Shown here: in pieces, positions 15,966 through 25,246 of the stretch
Layout: the number at the start of each line of letters is the position of its first letter
Position numbering within the stretch: position 1 is the first letter of the stretch
Origin: Mycobacterium sp. 1465703.0
Lineage (GTDB): Bacteria > Actinomycetota > Actinomycetes > Mycobacteriales > Mycobacteriaceae
Direction: 5' to 3'
DNA length: 64,000 bases
Assembly (NCBI RefSeq): GCF_001672975.1
Contig: NZ_LZKU01000027.1
Location: 1-64,000 of the forward strand
Notes under the pieces: generated by a model
The model's database searches: none
The model's input: the letters and a program-made list of their open reading frames with translations, nothing else
What the model was told of the DNA's origin: nothing
Made by a program: the position numbers and the translations under genes

Positions 15966-17124
15966 TTCCGACGTCGAAGAATTCCGGGCGGAGTTCTCGG
16001 CCTTCCTCGACGAAAACCTGCCTCCCGCAAGCGAAACGCTCGAGCGTCCCCGGTCTGTCTCGCACATGCCGCAGTGGGCACGCGACTGGCAGCGGCTGCT
16101 GTTCGACAACGGCTGGCTGCTGCCCAGTCAGCCACCGGAATTCGGTGGGCGCAACGCGACGGTCATTCAGCAGTTCGTCTATCTCGAGGAACTGAGCCGC
16201 CGCCGGATCTACCACAGCTTCAATCCGCAGGGCGTGAATATCGTTGGGGCCTCGCTATTGTCGTTCGGCAGCGACGAACAGAAGCGGCGGTGGGCGGTCC
16301 CGATCCTGCGCGCCGAGATCACCGCTTCACTCGGGATGAGCGAACCCAGCGCGGGCTCCGACCTTGCGTCGCTCCGCACGCGCGCCGTGCTCGATGGCGA
16401 TCACTTCGTCGTCAATGGCCAGAAGGTGTGGACCTCGGGGGCCCACGATGCCGACATCCTGCTGACGTTCGTCCGTACCAATCCAGATGCGCCGAAGCAC
16501 AAGGGAATCAGCGCGCTCGTCATCCCCACCGATTCGCCGGGACTGGTCCGCCGGCCGTTCCCGTCGATCTGCGGTGTTGACGATCTGGATTTCAACGAGG
16601 TGTTCTTCACCGACGTGCGGGTGCCCGCGGAGAACCTGGTCGGCGAGCTCGACCAGGGATGGCGGGTGGCCAACGGATCGCTCGGGCACGAACGCACCAT
16701 GATGTGGTTGGGTTTCGCCGATCGCATGGAGAACATGATCGACGATTTCCATCCCAGCACCGAAGTCGAACGCGACCAATACGCCAGTACGATCATGGAC
16801 CGACAGGCGCTGCGCCTGCTGGGATCGGCGGCGTTGGCCCGTGCTTCGCGCGGCGAAGATGACGTGGCCGCGATCTCGGTGCTCAAGCTACTGGGCTCCG
16901 AAGCGGAGCTGCGTGGCATGGAGCTTGCGCTGACCTCGGCCGGATCCGACGGACTCATCCACCCGGGCCAGACCGGGCCGTACGCGCATATGAACCTCGA
17001 CCACTACTTCGCCAGCTGGTTCGAGCGGTACGCCCGTAGCTTCTCCGGGACTATCGCCGGCGGCACCTCCGAGATCCAGCGCAACATCATCGCCCAGCGA
17101 GTTCTCGGCCTCCCACGCGGCTAG
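15949..17124 (+). CDS. Acyl-CoA dehydrogenase (FadE family)
   Basis: A 391-residue flavoprotein with SLGMSEPSAGSDLASL, GQKVWTSGAHDADIL and GGTSEIQRNIIAQRVLGL. It is a close paralogue of the enzyme at 6046-7221: same length, same start and long identical stretches. The GTG at 15949 lies inside the end of the preceding short FadE gene, so the two are translationally linked and probably form one heteromeric dehydrogenase. The substrate is an acyl-CoA, perhaps a steroid or terpenoid side chain; this is an inference from the paired-subunit architecture. Confidence 0.9.
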   Translation: MQLTFDSDVEEFRAEFSAFLDENLPPASETLERPRSVSHMPQWARDWQRLLFDNGWLLPSQPPEFGGRNATVIQQFVYLEELSRRRIYHSFNPQGVNIVGASLLSFGSDEQKRRWAVPILRAEITASLGMSEPSAGSDLASLRTRAVLDGDHFVVNGQKVWTSGAHDADILLTFVRTNPDAPKHKGISALVIPTDSPGLVRRPFPSICGVDDLDFNEVFFTDVRVPAENLVGELDQGWRVANGSLGHERTMMWLGFADRMENMIDDFHPSTEVERDQYASTIMDRQALRLLGSAALARASRGEDDVAAISVLKLLGSEAELRGMELALTSAGSDGLIHPGQTGPYAHMNLDHYFASWFERYARSFSGTIAGGTSEIQRNIIAQRVLGLPRG

Positions 17125-17129
17125 CGCGC

Positions 17130-18524
17130 TCACAGGGCTTGCTCGGCGGCGTTGCTGGGCAACGGAATCCGGGCCGCTGCCGGAGTGCCCAGCTGGCCGG
17201 CCAGCCACGGCAACGCGGTGGCGAAGGCGGTGCCAGCGGTCGGCCAGTCGTGCTTTCCAGGTTGGGCGACCACCGCGCAGTCGATGCCGTTCACCCGGCC
17301 CACGGAGCACAGCGACGCCGCGGCCGCGGCCTGGTTGCCCGGGTCAGAGGCCGCACTCCGGCTTGCGACAGACAGCGCGGCGCTATCGACGATCGTGATG
17401 TTGCGATGCGGCGCCGGCGAACCACCAGAGGTGATGGCGAACCAGCCGGATACCCCGGTGTAGCGACCGTGCCGGTTGATCACCGTGGTCGGGTCGAATT
17501 TCGCCCACGCGTCGGCGTCGCCGTCGAAAAGGTTGGCGATGGTTTGTTCCTTGGTTCCGGTGTTGGGGGTCAGGTCGCCCTCGATGTCGACGAACGAGCT
17601 GAACATGTCGGGGTGCATGACGGTGAGATCCACTGCGGTCGTCCCGCCCATTGACCAGCCGACGACGCCCCAGTGGGACGGGTCGGGGCTGACGCCGAAG
17701 TTCGAGACCATATAGGGCACAACGTCTTTAGTCAGATGGTCGGCGGCATTGCCGCGGGTTCCGTTGACGCCTTCGGTGTCGTTGTCGAACGCCCCGCTCG
17801 GGTCCACGAACACCAGCACCGGTGCATTGCCGTCGTGCGCGGCGGCAAAGGCGTCGACAGTCTGTACGGCATTGCCGGCGCGCACCCAGTCGGCGGGCGT
17901 GTTGACCATGCCGCCGATCATCATCACCGTCGGCAGCTGCGGCGGCGGGGAACTCGCGAACCACGCCGGCGGCAGGTAGACGAGTTCCTCGCGGTGCTTG
18001 AAATGCGACGCGTCGTCGGGCGTCTGCACCGACACCAGGCTGCCGTGCGGCGGCTTGGCTCCCTTCGCCGCCAACACGATCACGGCGGCCTTGTCGGTCT
18101 GGTTGGGCAGCCGAGTGGAGGTGATCTGCTCCCACGCGCTCTGCACGGTTTGGAAGTAGCCGACCCATTGGTTGAGCACGAGCAGCGAGCAGAGCAGGCA
18201 CAGCGGCACCGCCAGGATTGATAGTGCACGCCGCCACCAATGCGCGCCGCGCCAGCCCAGGATCAGGACCGCGGTGGCCATGCCGAGCAGCGCGATCCAC
18301 ACGTATAGCGCGTGCGGCGCCGACTTGCTGGCTCCGTCGGCGATGCAGGAATGCGCCCCGAGGGCCGTCATGACTCCGGCGACGACGGCGACCGGCAGCC
18401 ACACCAGACGCCAACGACGCGAGCGCCACCCGGCGGCGAGCCCCAGCATGATCGGCGTGACGATCTGCGCCGTGATCGGCACCCAACCGTGGATCAGAGA
18501 TATGTGGTTGCCCAGAAGCGACAT
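17130..18524 (-). CDS. Membrane-anchored esterase (antigen 85/esterase D-like fold)
   Basis: A 464-residue protein. About four hydrophobic segments in the first 130 residues anchor it in the cytoplasmic membrane, followed by an exported alpha/beta-hydrolase domain of the putative esterase family that includes the mycolyltransferases. The nucleophile elbow GWSMGG is present and HDWP near the C-terminus can supply the histidine. Mycobacteria have several such proteins with N-terminal membrane bundles; specific substrates are mostly unknown. It converges on the FadE gene with a gap of five bases. Confidence 0.8.
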   Translation of the reverse strand: MSLLGNHISLIHGWVPITAQIVTPIMLGLAAGWRSRRWRLVWLPVAVVAGVMTALGAHSCIADGASKSAPHALYVWIALLGMATAVLILGWRGAHWWRRALSILAVPLCLLCSLLVLNQWVGYFQTVQSAWEQITSTRLPNQTDKAAVIVLAAKGAKPPHGSLVSVQTPDDASHFKHREELVYLPPAWFASSPPPQLPTVMMIGGMVNTPADWVRAGNAVQTVDAFAAAHDGNAPVLVFVDPSGAFDNDTEGVNGTRGNAADHLTKDVVPYMVSNFGVSPDPSHWGVVGWSMGGTTAVDLTVMHPDMFSSFVDIEGDLTPNTGTKEQTIANLFDGDADAWAKFDPTTVINRHGRYTGVSGWFAITSGGSPAPHRNITIVDSAALSVASRSAASDPGNQAAAAASLCSVGRVNGIDCAVVAQPGKHDWPTAGTAFATALPWLAGQLGTPAAARIPLPSNAAEQAL

Positions 18525-18734
18525 GGCGATTCCTCCTCTCAGCTGCCAGCGATCCAGCTGCGTGAAAAAAGGATCGAATGCCGACCTCGGCGAATCCTTG
18601 GTGGATTCTTGGGCGCGGTCCGGCGTGCAGCGCGGGGGTACAGCCTCGGGTGCGAATCTGGCGTGTTCCAGTGAATGAGTCCAACCAGTTCTAGAGTCCT
18701 GAAGCCCGGTATAGACGCGATTCCCCCAACCTGA

Positions 18735-18957
18735 GGTCCGTCATCAACCAGTGCGGTGGAGTTCGCCTCTGCGGACCCGCTGCCGGACGACAGCACCCGC
18801 GGCGCGCACCCGGTCGCCACCATCTCCGCACCGGTTCTCGACGCCGACGAACGCATTGCGCTTGTTCTCGCCATACACCCGTTGGGCCATGACGATTCGC
18901 GAGATCCGGACTGCCGCGAAGCTACTGCCGCCTGAGGTCGACCATCTGCGGGAACTC
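18735..18957 (+). pseudogene. Possible frameshifted remnant of a regulator's ligand-binding end
   Basis: Two adjacent plus frames together read like one protein: one frame gives TISAPVLDADERIALVLAIH, and after a frame change near 18888 the next gives MTIREIRTAAKLLPPEVDHL. The pattern (ISAPVxDADG..., then helix) resembles the C-terminal sensory domain of IclR-like regulators. There is no start or DNA-binding part upstream. The rest of the 433-bp gap 18525-18957 shows nothing else. This is a weak call. Confidence 0.3.
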
Positions 18958-19800
18958 CTAGGATCGGTTTACCAGGGTGGCCGTCCGCTGCCACAATTCG
19001 TCGCAGTGGCGAGGGTCGTAAGTGATCCGGTGCGCGCGACCGACGCGCCGTTTCACGAAGTAATCGCCGGCGGGCTCGAAGTCTTGACTCTCGTCCGCAG
19101 CCAGCCACACCAGTTGATCACACGCTGCCTCCGGGGTGATACCGACGAGCCGTTCGGAGTGCGCTCGCTCCATGACCTTCAGAACGCGTGAACCCGATGC
19201 CGGGCCGAAGTTGCTGTTGACGAAGCCGGGGTGAAACGACGCGGCGGAAACACCGAGCCCGCCGTAGCGACGGTGCAATTCGCGAGTGAACATAACGAGC
19301 GCGATCTTGGACCGCCCGTAAGCAACCGTCGGGCGCACCGGCATCACGCAGAGCAGGTCGTCCACCGACACACCTGGACGCACCAATCGTTGCGACGAGC
19401 TCGACGTGCAGATGATCCGCGCCTTGGAGGCGACCAACACGTCCATCAACAAGGTGGTAAGTAGGAACGCCGCAAGGTAGTTCACCTGAAGCACGCTGTC
19501 GAACCCGTCAACGGTGAGGCCGTCCGCCGCAAAGACACTTCCGGCATTGTTGGCCAGCACGTCGATTCGCCGATATCGCTGCCGCAGATCCCCGGCCAAG
19601 GTACGCACCTGGGCGAGGTCGGAGAAATCCGAACAGAGATAGTCGGTTCCGAGTTCGTCGGCAAGCGCCTTCGTCTTCGACACGGAGCGACCGATGACGA
19701 CGACGTTGTCGCCGGCCGCCGCCAACCGCCGGGCTGCTGCTGCACCGACGCCGTCGCTGGACCCAGTGATGACGATGGTCCGCTCCGACACGTGTGCCAT
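18958..19800 (-). CDS. Short-chain dehydrogenase/reductase
   Basis: A 280-residue classical SDR related to retinol dehydrogenase-like and protochlorophyllide reductase-like enzymes. Cofactor motif ITGSSDGVGAAAA, NNAG, and catalytic YGRSK are present. It oxidises or reduces an alcohol or ketone with NAD(P). I chose the ATG at 19800 (MAHVSERTIV); an upstream frame start at 19815 is five residues longer. It is divergent from the DapB-like gene at 19918 across a 117-bp region that contains an inverted repeat. Confidence 0.85.
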   Translation of the reverse strand: MAHVSERTIVITGSSDGVGAAAARRLAAAGDNVVVIGRSVSKTKALADELGTDYLCSDFSDLAQVRTLAGDLRQRYRRIDVLANNAGSVFAADGLTVDGFDSVLQVNYLAAFLLTTLLMDVLVASKARIICTSSSSQRLVRPGVSVDDLLCVMPVRPTVAYGRSKIALVMFTRELHRRYGGLGVSAASFHPGFVNSNFGPASGSRVLKVMERAHSERLVGITPEAACDQLVWLAADESQDFEPAGDYFVKRRVGRAHRITYDPRHCDELWQRTATLVNRS

Positions 19801-19813
19801 ACCCCTCGTCGGC

Positions 19814-19830
19814 ACCGTTACTGCAACGGT
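19814..19830. promoter_or_regulatory. Inverted repeat in divergent promoter
   Basis: ACCGTT-N5-AACGGT, perfect 6-bp arms, between the divergent SDR (19800) and DapB-like (19918) genes. Related TTACTGG words follow at about 19830-19850. The TetR regulator at 22242, at the end of the plus-strand operon, is a natural candidate to bind here, but this is inference. Confidence 0.4.
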
Positions 19831-19917
19831 TACTGGTAAGACATACTGGTGTCACCTACAGTAAGTTGTGAACTGTCGAATTGGCAACCGCTCCTAGCGC
19901 CCTGAGAGGCAAGACCC

Positions 19918-21018
19918 GTGACTTCATCTCCTGACACCGCGAAGCGTCGCGTCGTTCACGTCGGCACCGGCATGACAGGCAGCGTTGCGCTGCGCGCAAT
20001 CATCGACGACCCAGCACTGGACCTGATCGGGGTCAAGGTGTCCTCGCCGGCGAAGGTAGGCACGGATGCCGGCGCGTTGTGCGGCCGTCCCGATGTCGGC
20101 ATCGCGGCCACCGACGATCGGGCGGCAGTCCTCGACACCAAGCCCGATTGCATCGCCTACTGCGCGACCGCCGTCCGACGTGAAGACGAGGTGATCGCCG
20201 ACATCGTCGGCTATCTGGAAGCCGGCATCAACGTGGTCACCATCTCCGCCATTCCGATGGTGTATCCGAAGGCGGCACCGGCCAATTGGCGCGAACCGCT
20301 TGAAAACGCCGCGCGTCAAGGTAGCTCGACCTTCTACGCCACCGGGTGCGAACCCGGCTTCGTCAGTCTCAATCTGCCCACCGCCCTGCTGGCGGGTGCA
20401 GGGGTGATCGACACCTACCGCATGGACGAGTACGCCCTCGACCTCGACTTGGCCTATCCGATCTGGGAGGTGCTGCATGAGTCGATGGGCTTCGGAAAGC
20501 CCAACGGCCACGTCCCGATTCGCATCGCTGTCGGCAAGGTGAACAACGACTGGGAACCCGTCGTGCGCTACATCGCTGACACACTCGGCATGGACGTCCA
20601 ACGAGTGGCACTGGACTGGGACACGATCCTGGCTCCGCACGATCTGGATACCGCACTCGGGGTGATCCCGAAAGACACCATCTGCGGCCACCGCTGGCAA
20701 CTCGCCGCGATGCACGACGAGCGTCCCGTCGTCTCGGTTCAGTACTTCGCCGCGGTGACCCCGACTCCGTGGCCCGACTCTTGGCCGCGCCCAGCGCAAC
20801 CCGGCAAGGGAGGCATGGTGTTCCGCATCGAAGGAAACCCGAACATGACCCTCGACCTACATCTGGACCCCGCACCGGGCGACTCCACCAATCCCGGCGT
20901 CGCCGCGACGGCGATGGCGGCGATCAACGCCATCCCCGCGGTCATCGACGCCGCGCCCGGACTGCTAGGCGCGCCACTGGCCGGCCCGTCGATAGTGACC
21001 CGTCAGATCCGGCGCTGA
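19918..21018 (+). CDS. DapB-like NAD(P)-dependent dehydrogenase
   Basis: A 366-residue protein of the group often annotated as dihydrodipicolinate reductase-like or amine dehydrogenase-like in mycobacteria. It opens with RRVVHVGTGMTGSVALRAI (GxGxxG Rossmann fold), followed by a mixed substrate domain (YATGCEPGFVSLNLP). True lysine-pathway DapB is shorter, so a role in biosynthesis is unlikely; members usually lie beside P450 and SDR genes in catabolic clusters. It starts with a GTG at 19918 and is followed after 4 bp by a P450, so the two are an operon. Confidence 0.8.
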   Translation: MTSSPDTAKRRVVHVGTGMTGSVALRAIIDDPALDLIGVKVSSPAKVGTDAGALCGRPDVGIAATDDRAAVLDTKPDCIAYCATAVRREDEVIADIVGYLEAGINVVTISAIPMVYPKAAPANWREPLENAARQGSSTFYATGCEPGFVSLNLPTALLAGAGVIDTYRMDEYALDLDLAYPIWEVLHESMGFGKPNGHVPIRIAVGKVNNDWEPVVRYIADTLGMDVQRVALDWDTILAPHDLDTALGVIPKDTICGHRWQLAAMHDERPVVSVQYFAAVTPTPWPDSWPRPAQPGKGGMVFRIEGNPNMTLDLHLDPAPGDSTNPGVAATAMAAINAIPAVIDAAPGLLGAPLAGPSIVTRQIRR

Positions 21019-21022
21019 CACG

Positions 21023-22213
21023 ATGAACCAGGAAATCGTTGACCTGTATTACGACCCGTTTGACTTCGACATCGACGAGGATCCATATTCGGTGTGGCGG
21101 CGGATGCGCGAGGAAGTGCCGCTGTACTACAACGAGCGTCACGACTTCTACGCGCTGAGCCGATGGGATGATGTCGCTCGTGAGCTGCCGAACTGGCAAA
21201 CCTACCGGTCGGGGCGCGGCACCGTCATGGATGTCATCAAAAGTGGCATCGAGGTTCCTCCGGGGGTGATCCTGTTCGAGGACCCACCGCAACACGATCT
21301 GCATCGGCGATTGCTGTCGAAGGTGTTCACCCCGCGCCGGATGGCTGCCATCGAACCGTTGACGCGCGAGTTCTGTGTGCGGGCTCTCGATTCGTTGATG
21401 GGGCGGAACGGTTTCGACGTCGTCGCCGACCTCGGCGCCATCATTCCGATGCGCACCATAGGTTATCTGCTCGGTATTCCCGAACACGGCCAGCAGCTGA
21501 TCCGCGACACCACGAACAATGCTATCGACCTGAAGGAGGGTCAGTTCGCGGTCGGCGACAAAGCGTTCGAGGAGTCGTATCTGTTGTTCTCTGAGTACAT
21601 CGACTGGCGGGCCGACCATCCATCCGACGACCTGATGACGCAGCTGCTCAACGCTGAACTGGAAGACGATGGTCGAGTACGCAAGCTGACGCGCACCGAG
21701 GTGCTCACCTACACCAGCATGATCGCCGGTGCCGGCAACGAAACCACTACCCGGCTCATCGGTTTCGCGTGCCAGCTGCTGGCCGATCACCCGGCCCAGC
21801 GCCGCGAGCTTGTGGCCGACCCCGCACTGATCCCGGGTGCCATCGAGGAGGTGCTGCGCTACGAGGCGCCGTCGCCGGTGCAGGCGCGATACGTCGCCCA
21901 CGATGCGGAATGCCTCGGCCAGCTGATCGCAGAGGGCTCAATCATGTTGCTAATCAACGGATCCGCCAACCGCGACGAAGCGCACTTCCCGAACGGCGAG
22001 CAGTTCGACATTCACCGTCGAGGTGGGCACCTCAGCTTCGGGCAGGGTCTGCACTTCTGCCTCGGTTCCTCGCTGGCACGCATGCAGGCCAGGGTCGTGC
22101 TGGAAGAGATCCTTAAGCGGTGGCCGCAGTGGGACGTCGATTACGCGCGTGCGAGCAAGGCCCATACCGCCAGCGTGCGGGGGTGGTCCAAGCTGCCGAT
22201 CATGACACGATGA
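21023..22213 (+). CDS. Cytochrome P450
   Basis: A 396-residue soluble monooxygenase. I-helix oxygen-binding motif AGAGNETTTR, ExxR in EEVLRYE, and heme loop FGQGLHFCLG with Cys346 as the axial ligand. It hydroxylates an unknown substrate using electrons from a ferredoxin and reductase; no ferredoxin gene is adjacent, so it must draw on another one (for example that at 26657). It is second in a three-gene operon with the DapB-like enzyme and a TetR regulator. CYP family not assigned. Confidence 0.92.
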   Translation: MNQEIVDLYYDPFDFDIDEDPYSVWRRMREEVPLYYNERHDFYALSRWDDVARELPNWQTYRSGRGTVMDVIKSGIEVPPGVILFEDPPQHDLHRRLLSKVFTPRRMAAIEPLTREFCVRALDSLMGRNGFDVVADLGAIIPMRTIGYLLGIPEHGQQLIRDTTNNAIDLKEGQFAVGDKAFEESYLLFSEYIDWRADHPSDDLMTQLLNAELEDDGRVRKLTRTEVLTYTSMIAGAGNETTTRLIGFACQLLADHPAQRRELVADPALIPGAIEEVLRYEAPSPVQARYVAHDAECLGQLIAEGSIMLLINGSANRDEAHFPNGEQFDIHRRGGHLSFGQGLHFCLGSSLARMQARVVLEEILKRWPQWDVDYARASKAHTASVRGWSKLPIMTR

Positions 22214-22241
22214 GCGTCACACCGCGGGCAAGGAGGTGAGG

Positions 22242-22877
22242 GTGCAAGCTTCGAAGCCGCAGCAACAATCCGTCCGACGAGCGCGAGGCTCGCTGACTGA
22301 AGATGCGATCGTGGAGACAGCCTTCGCGATAGCAGCGGAGTCCTCAATCGAGGAGCTCAGCATTCCGCTGGTCGCCAAATCGCTGGACGTCGGCGTAACC
22401 AGCATCTACTGGCACGTACGCAACAAATCAGAGCTTCTCGACGCCATGACCGACCGCGCGTTGCGCCGCAGCGGATTACCGGCGTTCACCGAGTCGGACG
22501 ATTGGCGCGAGTCGTTGAAGGCGCACGCACGCGGCGTGCGCCGGACCTTCCTCAGCGATCCGGTGTTGACGGACCTGATCCTCATTCGGGGCGCACTGAG
22601 CCCGCTGGCACGACGGCTCGGTGAACAGGAGACGCAGAAAGCGATCGCCAACATGATCGATTCCGGTCTCGACGAGCAGACAGCCCACGACACGTACTCC
22701 GCGGTGTCGGAACTCGTTCGAGGGTCAATTCTTCTCGCGAGATTGGCACAAAAGCACAACGCAGCACAGCAGAGGGAGTCCGCCGACGAGGACGGATTTA
22801 CCAGCGCCCCAGTACCGCCCGACGATCGAGCATTCGAACTTCTTCTGACCTCACTGCTCGCCAGCGCCGCGCCGTGA
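22242..22877 (+). CDS. TetR-family transcriptional regulator
   Basis: A 211-residue regulator. The N-terminal helix-turn-helix reads LDVGVTSIYWHVRNKSELLD, typical of TetR proteins of the TetR_C-like class; the C-terminal helical domain would bind a ligand. I chose the GTG at 22242 because AGGAGG lies at 22231-22236; an earlier in-frame GTG at 22236 overlaps that site. It follows the P450 by 28 bp and is probably co-transcribed, giving autoregulation of the operon and possibly of the divergent SDR. Confidence 0.88.
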   Translation: MQASKPQQQSVRRARGSLTEDAIVETAFAIAAESSIEELSIPLVAKSLDVGVTSIYWHVRNKSELLDAMTDRALRRSGLPAFTESDDWRESLKAHARGVRRTFLSDPVLTDLILIRGALSPLARRLGEQETQKAIANMIDSGLDEQTAHDTYSAVSELVRGSILLARLAQKHNAAQQRESADEDGFTSAPVPPDDRAFELLLTSLLASAAP

Positions 22878-23219
22878 CTCGCAGGTTTAGTCGCTGCGTT
22901 CCCGGTTCAAAAGCGATGTAGTTCCCTGGGCGCCAGAGGACTCCGCAAGAGGCCACGGGCACCAACAAGCAGCCGGCCTGGGTTACCGAACACCACCGTG
23001 TGCGCTGACCGAGACAGCCGCACCCGCTAGCCGTGGCCTGCGAGATATCAGCAGAATTACAACGGCGCGGCTCTAACTCCGGGTGGACTCGCTATCGGGG
23101 ACTCGCCAAATCCGCGGCCTCGAGCGTGCAGCCACGGCGGCCGCCCTCGGCGTGTCGTCGCCCTCAGCTCACAGTGAAAGCCGTGGGTTCACACTCAATG
23201 GTCGAACAGCCGAAACGGC
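22878..23219. other. 342-bp gap, nothing recognised
   Basis: Lies between the ends of the TetR gene and the Mce-associated gene, which converge here. No gene-like frame, repeat or clear terminator hairpin was seen. Confidence 0.5.
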
Positions 23220-23792
23220 CTAGACCGGATCGAATTTGGTGATCAGCCACTTGCCGTTGACTCGGGTCAAACTCACTAGCACGCTACTGGAAGCCATCGC
23301 GGGGTCGGGATTGTCTTTACTCGTGGTGCTCTGGTCGACGAGCACCAGCACGACGGCCGAATTCGGATGTAACTCCTGAACCGCGGCCCCCAGCACCCGT
23401 GCGTTGGTTTTCAGTGACTTCTGTTTGGCCGCCGGAGCCACGATCTGTTCGGTGAACTGGTTGTAGTACGACAAGAAGTCGCCGGACAGGTGGCTCTTGG
23501 CAGCGGCGAAGTCTTTGTCGAGTGAGTCGGGCGAGTAGGACAGCAACGCGACCGTTCCCTCGGACGCCGCCTTGGCGACCGCGCTCGCGACGCCGGGATC
23601 GGTCTGCTTATCCGGCCGGTACTGCTTGAAGTACAGCCAGGTCGCCGCGCCACCGGAAAGCAGCAGCAGCACAATCAGAATCACGGGAACGACTTTCACC
23701 GTGCGCCGCGCACGCGGGGCACTGGTTTCGGTGCGCTCGGTTTGTTCGGCGGTCTCGTCGGCGGTGTCGATGGTGGGCTCGTCCTCACTCAT
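23220..23792 (-). CDS. Mce-associated membrane protein (second of pair 1)
   Basis: A 190-residue protein with an acidic cytoplasmic N-terminus, one membrane helix ([20 protein letters not shown]) and an extracytoplasmic alpha+beta domain ending WLITKFDP. This is the layout of Mam/Omam proteins, which stabilise or assist Mce lipid importers. It is a clear paralogue of the protein at 41441 (shared LSYS, AKSHL, YY.F, ELHP.SAVVLV.VDQ). The ATG at 23792 overlaps the upstream stop by four bases. The pair stands apart from any mce operon, so it is an orphan set about 7 kb before the mce operon. Confidence 0.85.
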   Translation of the reverse strand: MSEDEPTIDTADETAEQTERTETSAPRARRTVKVVPVILIVLLLLSGGAATWLYFKQYRPDKQTDPGVASAVAKAASEGTVALLSYSPDSLDKDFAAAKSHLSGDFLSYYNQFTEQIVAPAAKQKSLKTNARVLGAAVQELHPNSAVVLVLVDQSTTSKDNPDPAMASSSVLVSLTRVNGKWLITKFDPV

Positions 23793-24682
23793 GGGATGAA
23801 CTCCACGTTCGACATCTTGTATTGCCCACCGTCGTTTTTGACGGTCACCTTGAGCCGCCAATTGCGTGGTTCGTCTTTGGCGCCTGCGGCGTTGGTGATG
23901 TGCGATGTCGCCGCGACGAGAACCAACCCGAAATCGCCGTTTATGGATTGCACGGCCGCCGCATTCACGGTTCCCTGGGTGACCACTTTGGACTGCTCAA
24001 CGACGGTCGTGAAATCTTTTGCACGCGCCTGGAAGTCGTCCCGGAACTGGCCAGTCGAGCTGTCGATCACCCGCTGGACGTCCTCCTTGGCTTTGTTGAA
24101 GTCCATGGAAGTCAGATTGACGACGCCTTGTCTGGCTCCCGCGATGAAGTTCGCGGCGCGTTGGTTGCGCTCGACGGTTTCATGACGCTGCCACATCATG
24201 TATCCGCTGGCCGCGACGAAGGCACAGATGAGGACGATGACAGCCGCTTTCCATGCCACCGACCACGAGGGCAGCCGGAGACGTCGCCGAGAGCGGGCCG
24301 GCTCGGATTCCGATTCTGCGTCTTCGGGGGTTTCGTCGGAGAGTTCTTCCTCGGTCTCTGCTTCGTCGGCGTCGGTTGCTTCGGCGGTGTCGGTGACGTC
24401 GTCGTCCGCCGTCGCCTCGTCCGTGTGAGCCGCGTCCTCGTCGGCGTCCGGAGATTCTTCATCCGATGTTTCGGCCGCCTTCTCGGGCGGTTCGTCGGCC
24501 TCCGCCTCAGCTTGGGCCAGCGCTTCGCGCCGCAGTCGGGCGGCACGAGCGCGGGCACGCGCCGCGGCGGCAAGTGCTTCGGCTTCGGCGGCTTCCGCTT
24601 CGGCTTCTTCGATCAAAGCCATCGCATCGGCTTTCGAAGTGGCCGAATCTTGCGGCTTTTTTGCGTCAGCCATCGTGCTCAC
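23789..24682 (-). CDS. Mce-associated membrane protein with acidic N-terminus (first of pair 1)
   Basis: A 297-residue protein. The first 140 residues are a low-complexity Ala/Glu/Asp-rich region likely to form helical or disordered cytoplasmic structure. One membrane helix follows ([19 protein letters not shown]), then an exported domain with [20 protein letters not shown] and a C-terminus [11 protein letters not shown]. It is the paralogue of the protein at 42079. The longest start is GTG at 24682; ATG at 24673 is equally possible. Coupled to the next gene by ATGA. Confidence 0.85.
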   Translation of the reverse strand: MSTMADAKKPQDSATSKADAMALIEEAEAEAAEAEALAAAARARARAARLRREALAQAEAEADEPPEKAAETSDEESPDADEDAAHTDEATADDDVTDTAEATDADEAETEEELSDETPEDAESESEPARSRRRLRLPSWSVAWKAAVIVLICAFVAASGYMMWQRHETVERNQRAANFIAGARQGVVNLTSMDFNKAKEDVQRVIDSSTGQFRDDFQARAKDFTTVVEQSKVVTQGTVNAAAVQSINGDFGLVLVAATSHITNAAGAKDEPRNWRLKVTVKNDGGQYKMSNVEFIP

Positions 24683-24729
24683 TGCCTGTCACTTTCAATG
24701 ATCGACTGACTCCGATACGTCTCACGCGG

Positions 24730-25158
24730 CTAGAATCGCACGAGCGAGAACGGGTAACTGTTGCTGCCCCCCGGTCCGCCACCGCAGCCCGTGTCAAACG
24801 TCGAGTCGACCTGACCCGCCAGCGTCACCGCATCCCACGAGTAGACGTCATGCGAGGGAAAGAACTGGACCACGCAGCGCACACCGAAGGGATCGTCAGC
24901 GGCCATGGTGTAGCGGCCGTCGGCCAGGTGGGCCTCTCCTCTCCACGGCGCCGCTTGCCCGTTGGGCTGCGGAGTTGCGTACACCTGCAAGCATCCCGGT
25001 GTTGCCTGGACGCACGGATTGATCGACCAAAGCCAGAAGTGGCCGGGATCCCGGTTGGTGTTTACCGCGTAGTTGGCAAACAGCATGTCCGCGTGGGCGC
25101 TCGGCGTGACAGTCAGCGCGGCCATGGCAAGCGCAAGGCTCATTGCGAAAGTCTTCAC
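24730..25158 (-). CDS. Small secreted protein beside Mce-associated pair
   Basis: A 142-residue exported protein: signal peptide VKTFAMSLALAMAALTVTPS ending before HADMLFANY, then a mature domain with four cysteines (INPCVQ, PGCLQV, VRCVVQF, DTGCGGG) that could form two disulfides. I prefer the GTG at 25158, which has GGGAGA upstream; ATG at 25173 in the same frame is an alternative. It lies 47 bp upstream of the Mce-associated pair on the same strand, so it may be co-transcribed with it. Function unknown. Confidence 0.75.
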   Translation of the reverse strand: MKTFAMSLALAMAALTVTPSAHADMLFANYAVNTNRDPGHFWLWSINPCVQATPGCLQVYATPQPNGQAAPWRGEAHLADGRYTMAADDPFGVRCVVQFFPSHDVYSWDAVTLAGQVDSTFDTGCGGGPGGSNSYPFSLVRF

Positions 25159-25246
25159 CGTTGCGTCTCCCATCTGTGCTCGCGCGATTGCCCCAATATA
25201 GGGCGCTGTCACGCTGAACAGGCCCACTCGTAGAAATTGTGAGCGC

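Noticed and set aside
23033..23242. Plus-strand 69-codon frame in the gap after the TetR gene
   Set aside because: Arg/Pro/Ser-rich translation typical of non-coding GC-rich DNA; overlaps the end of a real gene.
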